DNA of 64,000 bases from positions 1,736,001 to 1,800,000 of the forward strand of contig OZ251536.1 of assembly GCA_965243245.1 (NCBI GenBank), in the 5' to 3' direction. This stretch comes from JAYQKL01 sp965243245 (GTDB lineage Bacteria > Pseudomonadota > Alphaproteobacteria > RS24). The notes below the pieces were generated by a model, which saw nothing but the letters and a program-made list of their open reading frames with translations, was not told where the DNA came from and did no database searches. The translations under genes and the position numbers were made by a program. Shown piece by piece: positions 17,291 through 25,938 of the stretch (position 1 is its first letter; each line of letters opens with the position of its first letter).

Positions 17291-19618
17291 TTATCCGGTG
17301 TTTTCAAGATATAAGTGTTTTTGGAAATTGATGAAAATATTCCGTATTTCATCAGTATCCCCCAAGACGCGCATGGCATCTGTGATGGTATTGTATTTGC
17401 TGTCGATTATTGTTTCTAGTTTAGCGTCATCAAGCTCATCCACCCCATCCTTGATGTAGTTTTTTAAAACAAATTCAATGAATTCGCGTTGTTCGCCATT
17501 TAAGAAGGCATAGATATTGTCTCGTGCTTTAGCTACCCGTTCATGTCGGGTAATGGGGGGGCGAGCATAGCTGATATATTCCAGAACATCAAAGAGGTCA
17601 CAGTCTTTTGCATCGATCATTTCTTGCAGGTTCACCAAGTCGCCTTTGGCGCAGCCCTCATCGGCAAGTTTTTTCAAAAGTTCGCGTCTCGTTGTTGGAT
17701 TAGCCCATAGTTCTTTGAGTTTATCCTCACTTCCGAAGAGTTCGGGAAGTTGTAGCGTATCAAATATTTTCTTGAAGAATTCCTCCGCCCCAACAACCTT
17801 GCCATCGATAAAAAGATGGGTCGATGTCATTGATTGAATTTCTCGCTCTTTCCCATCGCTTAGTCTAATTTTAATTTTTTGGGGCGGTGCAGGAGAGCCA
17901 TCTGAGTCAACAGGAGTATCGTCATCAGAATCGTCATCAGGATTATTAGGGTCATCAGTTTTAGGTGGTTCGATTAAATCAGGCTCAATGGGTTCACCAT
18001 CCCATTCAGGGTCGTTAAACAGGTGATAGGCATTAACGAAGTCAATGATCGTGAAATAATGTTTTCCATCGAATAGTCGTGTGCCGCGTCCAATGATTTG
18101 CTTGAATTCGATCATGCTATTAATTTGGCGCATTAAAACAATATTTCTAATATTTCTGGCATCTACGCCCGTCGATAGCTTTTGGCTGGTGGTTAGTATT
18201 GTTGGTATCTGTTTGTCATTGTCTTGGAAGGTACGTAAGTGCACTTCACCTTTAGCCCCATCATCTGCGGTCACGCGTACACAATAATCGACCTTAGTAT
18301 TGTTAGATGCTTGGTTAATTAAATCTCGTATTTTTGCGGCGTGAGCTTGGTTCGCACAAAAGACAAGGGTTTTTTCATTTGGATTAATGCTGGCGAGCAT
18401 ATTTTGTACACGCTTGCGTTCTCTTGCTTTAATTTCGATAATTTTATTGAAGTCGTTTTCTTTGTATATTCTGCCGTCTTCTACGTCCCCCTCAACGACT
18501 TCATCATCACTGGCATGGATATACTCATCTATGGTGGTTTGAATGCGTTTGACTTTAAATGGCGTTAAGAAGCCATCCTTTATGCCTTCTTTTAAGCTAT
18601 AGATATATACGGGCTCGCCAAAATAGGCATAGGTATCGACATTATCTTGGCGTTTGGGGGTTGCGGTTAAACCAATTTGAACGGCGGGGTGAAAATAGTC
18701 GAGTATTTCGCGCCATGAGCTTTCATCATTTGCGCCGCCTCTGTGGCACTCGTCAATAATAATTAAATCAAAAAAGTCTGCGGGATATTGTCCGAAGTAG
18801 GGCTTTTCTTTTTTGCCCGACATGAAAGTTTGGAAGATAGTAAAAAACACACTGGCACTGGTTGGAACGCCGCCTTTTTTTCTAATGTCTTTGGTGCTAA
18901 TGCGTGTGCGGGCATCTTCGCTGAATGACTCAAAGCCCAAATAGGCTTGGTTAGCGAGAATGTTTCTGTCCGCAAGAAATAGGATCCGCGGTGTGCGTTT
19001 GGCGTTTTTTTGTAAATTCCAGCGAGACTTAAAGAGTTTCCAAGCAATTTGCGAGGCAATGAGTGTTTTACCTGTACCCGTTGCAAGGGTAAGCAGGATA
19101 CGATTTTTATTATGAGCGATTGCCTCTGTGGCTTTGTTAACGGCTATTTCTTGATAGTATCTTGGTTGTTTACGCCCCCCGACAGTATCGAGCGGAACAT
19201 TATCAAATTTGTCGCGCCACTCATTGGCATCGCCAAAGGCTTTGTTCCACAGGTCATCGGGTGATGGAAAGGCCGAGACTTCGCCTTCTTTGCCTGTTTT
19301 GAGGCATATCTCATAGATGGTTTTACCGTTAGCGGCATAGGATGTTTCGAGTTGGAGTTTTTGTGCATAGAGCTTTGCCTGTGCGACGCCTTCGCTGACT
19401 TCTAACGCGTTACTTTTTGCTTCAACGACAGCGAGTTTTCTGTTTTTGTAGATAAGAATGTAATCGGCTTTGAGTTGTCCTTCACGGATACCGCCGGCTC
19501 GTATTTCGCCTGAGTTAATCGAATATTCTCTTTTTATTTTTGAGCCTTCGACTTCGCCCCAGCCGGCTTTTTTAAGCTGTGGGTCTATGAGATTGGCGCG
19601 TGTATCAGCTTCGTTCAT
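17291..19618 (-). CDS. hsdR: Type I restriction enzyme R subunit
   Basis: Motor and nuclease subunit that translocates DNA and cuts when HsdM/HsdS meets unmodified sites. The 775-residue protein resembles the shorter EcoEI-like (type IB) HsdR. It has an N-terminal PD-(D/E)xK nuclease (D52, E66 and K68 in AVVEAKS), the Q-like RKQPRYYQ, Walker A ATGTGKT (179-185), DECH (289-292), GLTATP (316-321) and QIIGRGTRL (about 505), then a very acidic Asp-rich linker (about 555-580) and a C-terminal helical domain for complex assembly. ATGA overlap with the hsdS stop and an internal AAGGAGG show coupling. All motifs look intact. Confidence 0.95.
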   Translation of the reverse strand: MNEADTRANLIDPQLKKAGWGEVEGSKIKREYSINSGEIRAGGIREGQLKADYILIYKNRKLAVVEAKSNALEVSEGVAQAKLYAQKLQLETSYAANGKTIYEICLKTGKEGEVSAFPSPDDLWNKAFGDANEWRDKFDNVPLDTVGGRKQPRYYQEIAVNKATEAIAHNKNRILLTLATGTGKTLIASQIAWKLFKSRWNLQKNAKRTPRILFLADRNILANQAYLGFESFSEDARTRISTKDIRKKGGVPTSASVFFTIFQTFMSGKKEKPYFGQYPADFFDLIIIDECHRGGANDESSWREILDYFHPAVQIGLTATPKRQDNVDTYAYFGEPVYIYSLKEGIKDGFLTPFKVKRIQTTIDEYIHASDDEVVEGDVEDGRIYKENDFNKIIEIKARERKRVQNMLASINPNEKTLVFCANQAHAAKIRDLINQASNNTKVDYCVRVTADDGAKGEVHLRTFQDNDKQIPTILTTSQKLSTGVDARNIRNIVLMRQINSMIEFKQIIGRGTRLFDGKHYFTIIDFVNAYHLFNDPEWDGEPIEPDLIEPPKTDDPNNPDDDSDDDTPVDSDGSPAPPQKIKIRLSDGKEREIQSMTSTHLFIDGKVVGAEEFFKKIFDTLQLPELFGSEDKLKELWANPTTRRELLKKLADEGCAKGDLVNLQEMIDAKDCDLFDVLEYISYARPPITRHERVAKARDNIYAFLNGEQREFIEFVLKNYIKDGVDELDDAKLETIIDSKYNTITDAMRVLGDTDEIRNIFINFQKHLYLENTG

Positions 19619-20919
19619 GTCGCCTCCTTTGTGAGTTCACCTGAGAAGGCTTGGCTGAGAATAGAGGATTTTAGAGCGATTAGATTTTCAGTTCTTAGAT
19701 AATATTTTTCTTTCATCTTTTCTGTTTCTCTCGAAATGTTGTCAAGTTTCTCAACAATTTTTCTTTGTACGGGAATAGGGGGGAGGACAATTGGCAACTC
19801 TTTCAACTTTGCTTTGTTAAGTGTCTTCCCTTTGACTTTCACATCGTTCCCAGCCAACCGCTCCCAGTTAAGTGACGACAGATAATACAGTAGGTATTGG
19901 TTAGTAATAATTGAGCAGTCTTTAATAACAAATGCAGCGATGGCTTCATTGGTTCGTAAGTTGCGGCTTGTGATAGCAAGTTTACCAATTGATAGCTTGA
20001 AGCTCATAATGAGAGTGTTTGCTGGAACTTCTCTAAACAGCTTCGCTCCAGCATCACTTACGTATTCTTTGCTATCGTCTACATAAAACCCATTCAACGC
20101 AGTCAAATCAGCGATGGACAGCCAAACGTTATCTGTTTTTTTTTCTTTATCCCATAGCTTTGCATTGCTACGTGATGGCGTTTTCCCCATCGATACATCA
20201 ACTATTTCCGCGAGTTTCACAGTTTTCCAGCCAAGTGCGGCTTCGCCTTTTAACTCATGTTTCAATAGCTTTTTGCGCAAAAAATCTTGGTTTGAAAGAA
20301 TATTGTCGTGATGTTTTCCAGACAAAGCCTGAGTATTCTCGATATTCTTCTGTGTTGCCCTCATTGCCGTATCAATCTCAGCAAAGGCGGCATCAAGTTT
20401 CTCAACAATTTTTCTTTGTACGGTAAGAGGGGCGAGCGGAATAGGGATATTTTTTATTTTGGTTTGAGACAAGTTGGGTTGAGCGACACCCCTAACTTCT
20501 TCAAGAAGAATTTCCTTATAATTTAATAAGTAGTAGTAAAGAAACTCTGGTAGGTAATCTTCACTTGGATAAATTCCACAAACAGCCTGATTAGTTGCGG
20601 AAGGAAAGCGTAATATCCCTACTTGTCCAGCAGTAGCACCATACATTGCTACTAACAAAGTGTTGGGAGGAAATATCTTAGCAGAAGAGTTTTCCAAGCC
20701 CATCTGTGTGATATAAGTATTTGAAATAGTGATTTCTTTTTGACAGACAGCCCCACTTAACAACCAACTAATATCACCATTTTCATAAAACTGTTTTGTG
20801 TTCGTGAAAGGGGTTCCGCCAGCACCTGTTTTAAAAACATCGCCAAGTTTCACAGTTTTCCAGAGCAAAGCCGCCATCACGTTTCTCAACCTTTTTTGCT
20901 TAACCGTTTTCTTGCTCAT
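19615..20919 (-). CDS. hsdS: Type I restriction-modification specificity subunit
   Basis: DNA-recognition subunit with two target recognition domains, each led by WKTVKL and each followed by a conserved helix starting VQRKIVEKLD, giving the expected TRD1-spacer helix-TRD2-helix order over 434 residues. The two halves share a perfect 31-bp DNA repeat, which could allow half-site exchange. The start is uncertain: 20919 gives a 20-bp overlap with the upstream gene, while ATG 20877 (MAALLWKTVKLGD) removes the overlap and fits the family N-terminus better. Stop overlaps the hsdR start. Confidence 0.94.
   Translation of the reverse strand: MSKKTVKQKRLRNVMAALLWKTVKLGDVFKTGAGGTPFTNTKQFYENGDISWLLSGAVCQKEITISNTYITQMGLENSSAKIFPPNTLLVAMYGATAGQVGILRFPSATNQAVCGIYPSEDYLPEFLYYYLLNYKEILLEEVRGVAQPNLSQTKIKNIPIPLAPLTVQRKIVEKLDAAFAEIDTAMRATQKNIENTQALSGKHHDNILSNQDFLRKKLLKHELKGEAALGWKTVKLAEIVDVSMGKTPSRSNAKLWDKEKKTDNVWLSIADLTALNGFYVDDSKEYVSDAGAKLFREVPANTLIMSFKLSIGKLAITSRNLRTNEAIAAFVIKDCSIITNQYLLYYLSSLNWERLAGNDVKVKGKTLNKAKLKELPIVLPPIPVQRKIVEKLDNISRETEKMKEKYYLRTENLIALKSSILSQAFSGELTKEAT
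19742..19772. repeat. 31-bp direct repeat in hsdS, copy 1
   Basis: Identical to 20393-20423, 651 bp (217 codons) away and in frame. It encodes the start of the conserved helix after TRD2. Confidence 0.95.
20393..20423. repeat. 31-bp direct repeat in hsdS, copy 2
   Basis: Identical to 19742-19772. A second pair of 18-bp repeats (20213-20230 and 20846-20863) marks the front of each TRD, so each recognition domain is framed by recombination-prone sequence. Confidence 0.95.
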
Positions 20920-21322
20920 AATATTTTGAAAAATCCTTTTCTAGCATTTCAAAGGCGGGTAAATATCGCTCCATAATATTTTTCATGACCTCTGCGGCGA
21001 CTTGATCATTATATATATGCGCCGTCTTGTTTCTGTTCTCTATTATCTTTATCCAAAGTTCACCATCCCCAATCAAACCTTTTTTAAAGGCAGTGCGTAT
21101 GATATCTCTACTGCCTGTCATCTTTGTGCCATCCTGAAACTCTATAAAATCTTTTAAAATATTGATACTTAATTCAAAGCTTATCTCAAAAGATTTTGCT
21201 AAACTTAAGTGCAATAAATCTGAGTCACCCGCCTGTTGCCGATATGCCGCCGCCGCTTTTTGTAAAAGCCTTATCGCCCGCACATAATTATTAAATCTCT
21301 GTTTCCATCTGATTTGTGTCAT
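20900..21322 (-). CDS. HI0074-like HEPN protein inside the hsd operon
   Basis: A 140-residue all-helical protein resembling the nucleotidyltransferase substrate-binding (HI0074) family of the HEPN superfamily. It carries the HEPN Rx4H signature R97-N-K-T-A-H102. Such proteins are normally encoded beside a small MNT nucleotidyltransferase and act as toxin-antitoxin pairs, with some HEPN proteins being RNases. Here the MNT partner is absent and the gene is placed between hsdM (18-bp gap) and hsdS (overlap), so it is probably co-expressed with the restriction system. Function unproven: candidates are an RNase fail-safe or an assembly helper. Confidence 0.8.
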   Translation of the reverse strand: MTQIRWKQRFNNYVRAIRLLQKAAAAYRQQAGDSDLLHLSLAKSFEISFELSINILKDFIEFQDGTKMTGSRDIIRTAFKKGLIGDGELWIKIIENRNKTAHIYNDQVAAEVMKNIMERYLPAFEMLEKDFSKYYEQENG

Positions 21323-21340
21323 TATGGACTCTCTTATTTG

Positions 21341-22798
21341 CTATTTCAATAAAGTGCGTATAGCTATTATAGCTTCGCGCGCTTCATTATCAAGAATCTC
21401 TATATCCTTAAGTATTTCAGCCGGCGTGCGCTTTTCACTGGTATCTTCAACATTGGGGTTCAGCGATGTTAAATCCCAAGTCTCTGGATTAATCTCATCC
21501 AGACAGACTATCCAAGAGTTATCGCTATCCGCTTTAGTCTTTTGTAAGGCTTTAAAATCGGCTAAATCCTTTTCATTAAGCGAGTTGGTCTTGCCTAAGT
21601 TTCGGCCAAGATTAAGTTGGTAATACCACACGTTTTTTGTGGCTTCACCCTTGTTAAAAAAAAGAACAACCGTCTTAACCCCAGTCCCCGTGAAAGCACC
21701 CTGAGGCAATTCCAAGATTGAATGAAGATTACAGTCTTCCAGTAACTGCTTTCGCAAGGCGATGCTCGCATTATCGGTATTACTCAAAAAGGTGTTCTTA
21801 ATGACAATACCGCACCTGCCGCCGGCGCGCAGTATCTTGATGAAATGTTGCAAAAACAAATAAGCCGTTTCACTGGTGCGAATAGGAAAGTTTTCTTGTA
21901 TTTCAGTGCGCTCACTTCCACCAAACGGGGGATTAGCAAGAACGACATCAACTCTGTCTTTTTGTTGTATGTCAGCGATGTTTTCGCCAAGCGTGTTTGT
22001 GTGCACGATGTTAGGCGCTTCAATCCCATGCAAGATCATGTTCATCACGCCAATAATATAGGCAAGTGATTTTTTCTCTTTGCCGTAAAAGGTTTTGTGT
22101 TGAAGCCGCTCAAACTCTTGGGCAGAGAAATCTCTACTATTTTTTATATAGTCATAGGCTTCACACAAAAAGCCGGCACTGCCTACCGCGCCATCATAGA
22201 CTTTATTTCCCAATTGCGGGTTAACGACTTCAACAATGGTTTTGATAAGGGGACGAGGCGTGTAGTACTCACCACCATTGCGCCCGGCATTGCCCATATT
22301 TTTAATCTTATCTTCATAAAGGCTACTCATCTCGTGCTTTTCTTCATTACTTTGAAAGCGCAGTTCATCCACCTTGTTGATGACCTCACGAAGGCTATAA
22401 CCACTTTGTAGCTTATTCTTTAGCTCGCTGAAAATCTCCCCGATCTTATATTCAAGAGTGTTAACATCCTCTGCATCGGCTCTAAACTTGGTGAGATAGG
22501 GAAATAACCGCTTATCAACAAACTCTTTTAAGTCATCGCCTGTAAGCGCGGCATTAAAATCGAGTTTACCTTCGGCTGTCTTGGGCGCCGCCCAACTTGT
22601 CCAGCGATATTCTTCTGAAATAATAGGCGTATAAATCTTCCCGCTCAGTTTGGCCGCGTCTTCTTTACCCTTTTCATAGTCATCTAGGTATTTAAGAAAC
22701 AACACCCAAGAGGTTTGCTCAATATAATCAAGCTCACTGCTACACCCGGCGTCTTTTCGCAGAGTGTCATCCAGATTATTAAAAATCGCCTCAAACAT
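21341..22798 (-). CDS. hsdM: Type I restriction-modification DNA methyltransferase subunit
   Basis: N6-adenine methyltransferase that, with HsdS, modifies host DNA. The 485-residue protein has an N-terminal HsdM helical domain (about 5-140), GEYYTPR (176-182), SAM motif I as DGAVGSAGF (202-210), and catalytic motif IV NPPF (289-292). Motif I departs slightly from the usual DPxxGSGG form but keeps the glycines. First gene of the hsdM-HEPN-hsdS-hsdR operon; GAGGG is 8 bp before the ATG. The 175-bp gap to the divergent oxidoreductase gene should hold both promoters. Confidence 0.95.
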   Translation of the reverse strand: MFEAIFNNLDDTLRKDAGCSSELDYIEQTSWVLFLKYLDDYEKGKEDAAKLSGKIYTPIISEEYRWTSWAAPKTAEGKLDFNAALTGDDLKEFVDKRLFPYLTKFRADAEDVNTLEYKIGEIFSELKNKLQSGYSLREVINKVDELRFQSNEEKHEMSSLYEDKIKNMGNAGRNGGEYYTPRPLIKTIVEVVNPQLGNKVYDGAVGSAGFLCEAYDYIKNSRDFSAQEFERLQHKTFYGKEKKSLAYIIGVMNMILHGIEAPNIVHTNTLGENIADIQQKDRVDVVLANPPFGGSERTEIQENFPIRTSETAYLFLQHFIKILRAGGRCGIVIKNTFLSNTDNASIALRKQLLEDCNLHSILELPQGAFTGTGVKTVVLFFNKGEATKNVWYYQLNLGRNLGKTNSLNEKDLADFKALQKTKADSDNSWIVCLDEINPETWDLTSLNPNVEDTSEKRTPAEILKDIEILDNEAREAIIAIRTLLK

Positions 22799-22973
22799 TA
22801 ATTATTCCCTCAAACCCACTTTTTATACCCTTTAATAACAAAAGGTAATATAAAGATAGTCCTAAAAGATAGTTCTAAAAAGATTTACCAAACGCCGTTA
22901 AAAAAGAGTCAATCTATCATACCCTCAATCATGTATGTGCTCGTAGCAACGATAAACCAAAGGAAAAATAAAC

Positions 22974-24110
22974 ATGTCAGAACAGATGTCAAAAGAAATA
23001 AGATCAACCGTAACAAGTGAAGGGAATATAGAGATATCTATTGCTAAGGTAAAAAAGCCCGCCCCTGAAGAAAATGAAGTGTTAATCAAGGTAGAGGCAT
23101 CGCCTATTAATCCGTCAGACCTTGGGCTTTTGATAAGCTTTGCCGCCGACCTTGATAGTCTAAGCGTTTCAGGCTCTGGTGAGGCAACGGTCGCAAAAAT
23201 GAAGATACACCCGACTCTCATGGCTGCAATGAAGCCAAGACTAGATGACGCCATGCAAGTCGGCAATGAAGGCGGCGGCGTGATTGAAGATGCCGGAGAC
23301 CATGCCAAAGAACTTATAGGCAAGACGGTGGGTGTCGCAGGTGGAGCGATGTATTCCCAATATAGATGTGTTCCAGCAAGTAGTTGCTTGGTCATGGATG
23401 ACAACACAACATCTGTGCAAGCGGCTTCTTCATTTGTCAATCCATTAACGGCCCTTGGCTTTGTTGAGACCATGAAAATGGAAAACCACACCGCCATAGT
23501 CAATACAGCTGCGGCCTCAAATCTTGGGCAAATGCTGGTTAAAATCTGTCAGGATGACTCAGTGCCGCTTGTTAATATCGTCAGAAAGCCTGAGCAAATG
23601 GAGGTGCTTAAAAATTTAGGCGCAGAGTATATATGCAATACCAGTGACGCCGATTTTATGCAGAATTTAATTGCTGCTTTAATCGCCACGGGCGCGACTT
23701 TGGGCTTCGATGCGACAGGCGGCGGCAATGACGGCAAACTGCCCGGACAAATACTCTCGGCGATGGAAATCGCCGCGAACAAAACCGCTAAGGAATATAG
23801 CCGATATGGTTCAGATACTTACAAGCAGGTATATATCTATGGCGGGCTAGACCCGTCACCGACAATTTTGAATAGATCTTTTGGGATGCAGTGGGGGCTT
23901 GGCGGATGGCTTCTAACGCCAATGATCGGAAAAATCGGGATGGAAAAATTCCAGAAAATGAGAGAACGCGTGGCTAAAGAAATTAAAACCACATTCGCTA
24001 GCCAATATACTAAAACGATATCATTTGAGGAAATGCTTCAACCAGAAATACTCAAAAAATACGCCAAACAAGCGACCGGCGAGAAATATTTAGTTGCGCC
24101 GCATAAATAA
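22974..24110 (+). CDS. MDR-superfamily (quinone oxidoreductase-like) dehydrogenase
   Basis: A 378-residue medium-chain dehydrogenase/reductase. The N-terminal GroES-like fold is seen in VLIKVEASPINPSDLG (about 36-51) and the Rossmann half in NTAAASNLGQMLVKIC followed by NIVRKPEQ. No structural-zinc Cys cluster or catalytic Cys/His set is seen, which suggests a zinc-independent NADPH-dependent oxidoreductase. Insertions around 60-85 and 255-270 make it longer than QOR. AAGGA precedes the ATG. The cytochrome b561 gene starts 23 bp downstream, so an operon and an electron-transfer role are plausible. Substrate unknown. Confidence 0.8.
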   Translation: MSEQMSKEIRSTVTSEGNIEISIAKVKKPAPEENEVLIKVEASPINPSDLGLLISFAADLDSLSVSGSGEATVAKMKIHPTLMAAMKPRLDDAMQVGNEGGGVIEDAGDHAKELIGKTVGVAGGAMYSQYRCVPASSCLVMDDNTTSVQAASSFVNPLTALGFVETMKMENHTAIVNTAAASNLGQMLVKICQDDSVPLVNIVRKPEQMEVLKNLGAEYICNTSDADFMQNLIAALIATGATLGFDATGGGNDGKLPGQILSAMEIAANKTAKEYSRYGSDTYKQVYIYGGLDPSPTILNRSFGMQWGLGGWLLTPMIGKIGMEKFQKMRERVAKEIKTTFASQYTKTISFEEMLQPEILKKYAKQATGEKYLVAPHK

Positions 24111-24133
24111 AATAAATAAAAGGAAAAATTCTA

Positions 24134-25111
24134 ATGCGTTATCGGTTTTCAATTTTAGTTATGGCTCTTTCACTGCTTGGCGTTTCTTCGGCTTTTGCGG
24201 CTTTTGCGGCTTTTAGTGCGGAAGGTGAGTATGTACCCACAACGCGGCTAGCAGGTAATGTCGAGAGCTGGATCTCTCTAGCAATTCTGCTTACCTCGAT
24301 TTTGACGGCTTGGGCAATGAATTACAGCGCGCCTAAAGTACGAGTCTTTGGAACTGTGCTCGCCGCTTTAGGATGCTTTGGGGTGGCGGCATGGTTTTTC
24401 TTTTTTGTTATAAATTCAGGCTTCTTGGAAGAGCCAAAACCCAACCAGACACCACTGGATTCTGCAAAGCCGACACTGCTTTGGATGCAAGCAATTATTG
24501 CGTTATTAGCTGGATTGTTTCTCTTAATGGTTGCAAGGCACCAAAGTAAAAGTAATGATATATTGGTTTTAAAGGCCGCAAATGAGCAAAATCGTTACGG
24601 AAGAGTTTCACGTTTGCTACATTGGACGATTGCCTTTCTTTTTCTTGCCCTCATTCCTATGGGAATTTTTTCCTCCATCATTACAGAAGGCACAGAATAT
24701 AGAAATGCTTATTATGTTGTTCACAAGACTCTCGGTGTAACTGTGTTTTTTTTAGTACTGCTTAGATTGGTATGGAACAGATTATCAACGCGCCCGGTGC
24801 TTGATGCGTCTCTTAAACCCCATGAACGCAAACTTGCTCACGGCGCACACTTAACATTATATTTTATGATGATCTTTTTCCCCATTACAGGATTTATGAT
24901 GACGAGCTATCACGGCTACCCAACATATTTCTTTATTTGGGAATTACCGCCACTATGGGCGCAGAGTGATGTTTATATAATTTGGGGAAGTGTACATAAA
25001 TATCTGTTGCCGTATTTAGTCTATATTGTTTTGGGGGCACATATATTAGGGGTGCTCAAGCATCAGTTTATTGATAGGCACGCGTTTGCCTTCAAACGCA
25101 TGGCGTCATGA
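24134..25111 (+). CDS. Cytochrome b561-family membrane protein with N-terminal membrane extension
   Basis: A 325-residue protein. The C-terminal part (about 155-320) is a four-helix prokaryotic cytochrome b561 domain with heme-ligand candidates in LLHWTIAF, VVHKTLG, GAHLTLYF and LKHQFIDRH. It is preceded by a signal-like helix and about three further TM helices (45-62, 73-97, 115-133) that I cannot assign. The signal region contains a 9-bp in-frame tandem repeat giving AFAAFAAF. It probably exchanges electrons between the quinone pool and a periplasmic or cytoplasmic partner, possibly the dehydrogenase encoded just upstream. Confidence 0.83.
   Translation: MRYRFSILVMALSLLGVSSAFAAFAAFSAEGEYVPTTRLAGNVESWISLAILLTSILTAWAMNYSAPKVRVFGTVLAALGCFGVAAWFFFFVINSGFLEEPKPNQTPLDSAKPTLLWMQAIIALLAGLFLLMVARHQSKSNDILVLKAANEQNRYGRVSRLLHWTIAFLFLALIPMGIFSSIITEGTEYRNAYYVVHKTLGVTVFFLVLLRLVWNRLSTRPVLDASLKPHERKLAHGAHLTLYFMMIFFPITGFMMTSYHGYPTYFFIWELPPLWAQSDVYIIWGSVHKYLLPYLVYIVLGAHILGVLKHQFIDRHAFAFKRMAS
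24191..24217. repeat. 9-bp in-frame tandem repeat in the b561 gene
   Basis: The unit GCTTTTGCG occurs about three times (the last copy diverges) and encodes AFAAFAAF near the predicted signal peptide end. Confidence 0.8.
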
Positions 25112-25272
25112 GGCACCTGAAAAGGGCTATTTTGGTTAATTATATGTAAAAAGATGCATTGGCTGACGGTAGGAATGGGTATGCAAAATTAATTTAGACT
25201 CTGAAAGAAAGTTCGAGAATCAAAAAGCGCACGGCTTTGATGTTAGAAAAAGACAGGATAAATTTTACTTGC

Positions 25273-25301
25273 TTGCTTTTCTCTTTTAGTTAATTTAGTA
25301 T
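25273..25301 (+). promoter_or_regulatory. Predicted sigma70-type promoter of the metal cluster
   Basis: TTGCTT (25273-25278) and TAGTAT (25296-25301) are spaced 17 bp apart. Transcription would start near 25308, at the first codon of the next gene, implying a leaderless mRNA. The -10 overlaps the CsoR-like operator. Confidence 0.55.
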
Positions 25302-25316
25302 ACCCCCTATGGGTAT
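25300..25316. promoter_or_regulatory. CsoR-like operator
   Basis: ATACCCCCTATGGGTAT is an inverted repeat (ATACCC/GGGTAT, 5-bp centre) of the C-run/G-run type bound by CsoR-family repressors. It overlaps the -10 box and the ATG at 25309. The cluster's last gene encodes a CsoR-type protein, so autoregulation by metal is the natural inference. Confidence 0.7.
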
Positions 25317-25929
25317 ATTGAAAATTACACTGTTACTTTTAATGCCTTTGGTCTTTATAGACTTTGTAAATTATGCGGCTGCAAGGCCAATTTCATATCC
25401 CGGCGGATATACGGTGATGTCTTTTTCCGATAATATGAAAGACTCGATTTATTTTCATTACTCGCCAACTTACAAATATTCGATTGGCATTGAAGGCGTT
25501 GAAGATAAATATTTTAACAAAAAATACTCTTATCTTAGATTCACATATTTATTAAACAGAAAGAACACTCAAACTTCTCAGAGAAATTTATATTTTCACT
25601 CAGGCCTATCCTCAGATGGTTTAGATAATTACTTTTACGCAATCCATGGTGACTGGGAAACGCGGCGTTGGTTTAGCGGATTTGGATACAAACAAACTAA
25701 AACGAAGATTAAAGATTATTCAGACCAATATTTGCAATTAGGCGTTGCACCCTATAAAGGTGCTTATGGAGATTTACACACTTGGATAATGATTAAATCA
25801 AAGAAAAATTCACTCACAAATAATTGGTCTACATATCCAATTTTGAAGTTTTTTAAGGGCAATTATCTGATGGAGTTTGGCTATAATGATAAAACTGAAT
25901 GGGATGTGCATTTAATCTATAGATTTTAA
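25309..25929 (+). CDS. Predicted outer-membrane beta-strand protein of a metal-response cluster
   Basis: A 206-residue exported protein: hydrophobic signal sequence (about 4-22) ending at Ala-Ala-Ala-Arg, then alternating polar/aromatic strands rich in Tyr, Phe and Lys, and a C-terminal aromatic VHLIYRF typical of outer-membrane barrels. I do not recognise a characterised family. It leads the gene run HMA protein, MerT-like protein, CsoR regulator, which points to metal stress or transport. ATG 25309 has no Shine-Dalgarno and lies inside the operator, so translation is probably leaderless; TTG 25318 and ATG 25342 are alternatives. The gene is notably AT-rich. Confidence 0.6.
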   Translation: MGILKITLLLLMPLVFIDFVNYAAARPISYPGGYTVMSFSDNMKDSIYFHYSPTYKYSIGIEGVEDKYFNKKYSYLRFTYLLNRKNTQTSQRNLYFHSGLSSDGLDNYFYAIHGDWETRRWFSGFGYKQTKTKIKDYSDQYLQLGVAPYKGAYGDLHTWIMIKSKKNSLTNNWSTYPILKFFKGNYLMEFGYNDKTEWDVHLIYRF

Positions 25930-25938
25930 GGAGACATT

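Noticed and set aside
17291..19618. hsdR truncation, since it is shorter than EcoKI-type R subunits
   Set aside because: All nuclease and helicase motifs are present and the length fits the EcoEI-like class.
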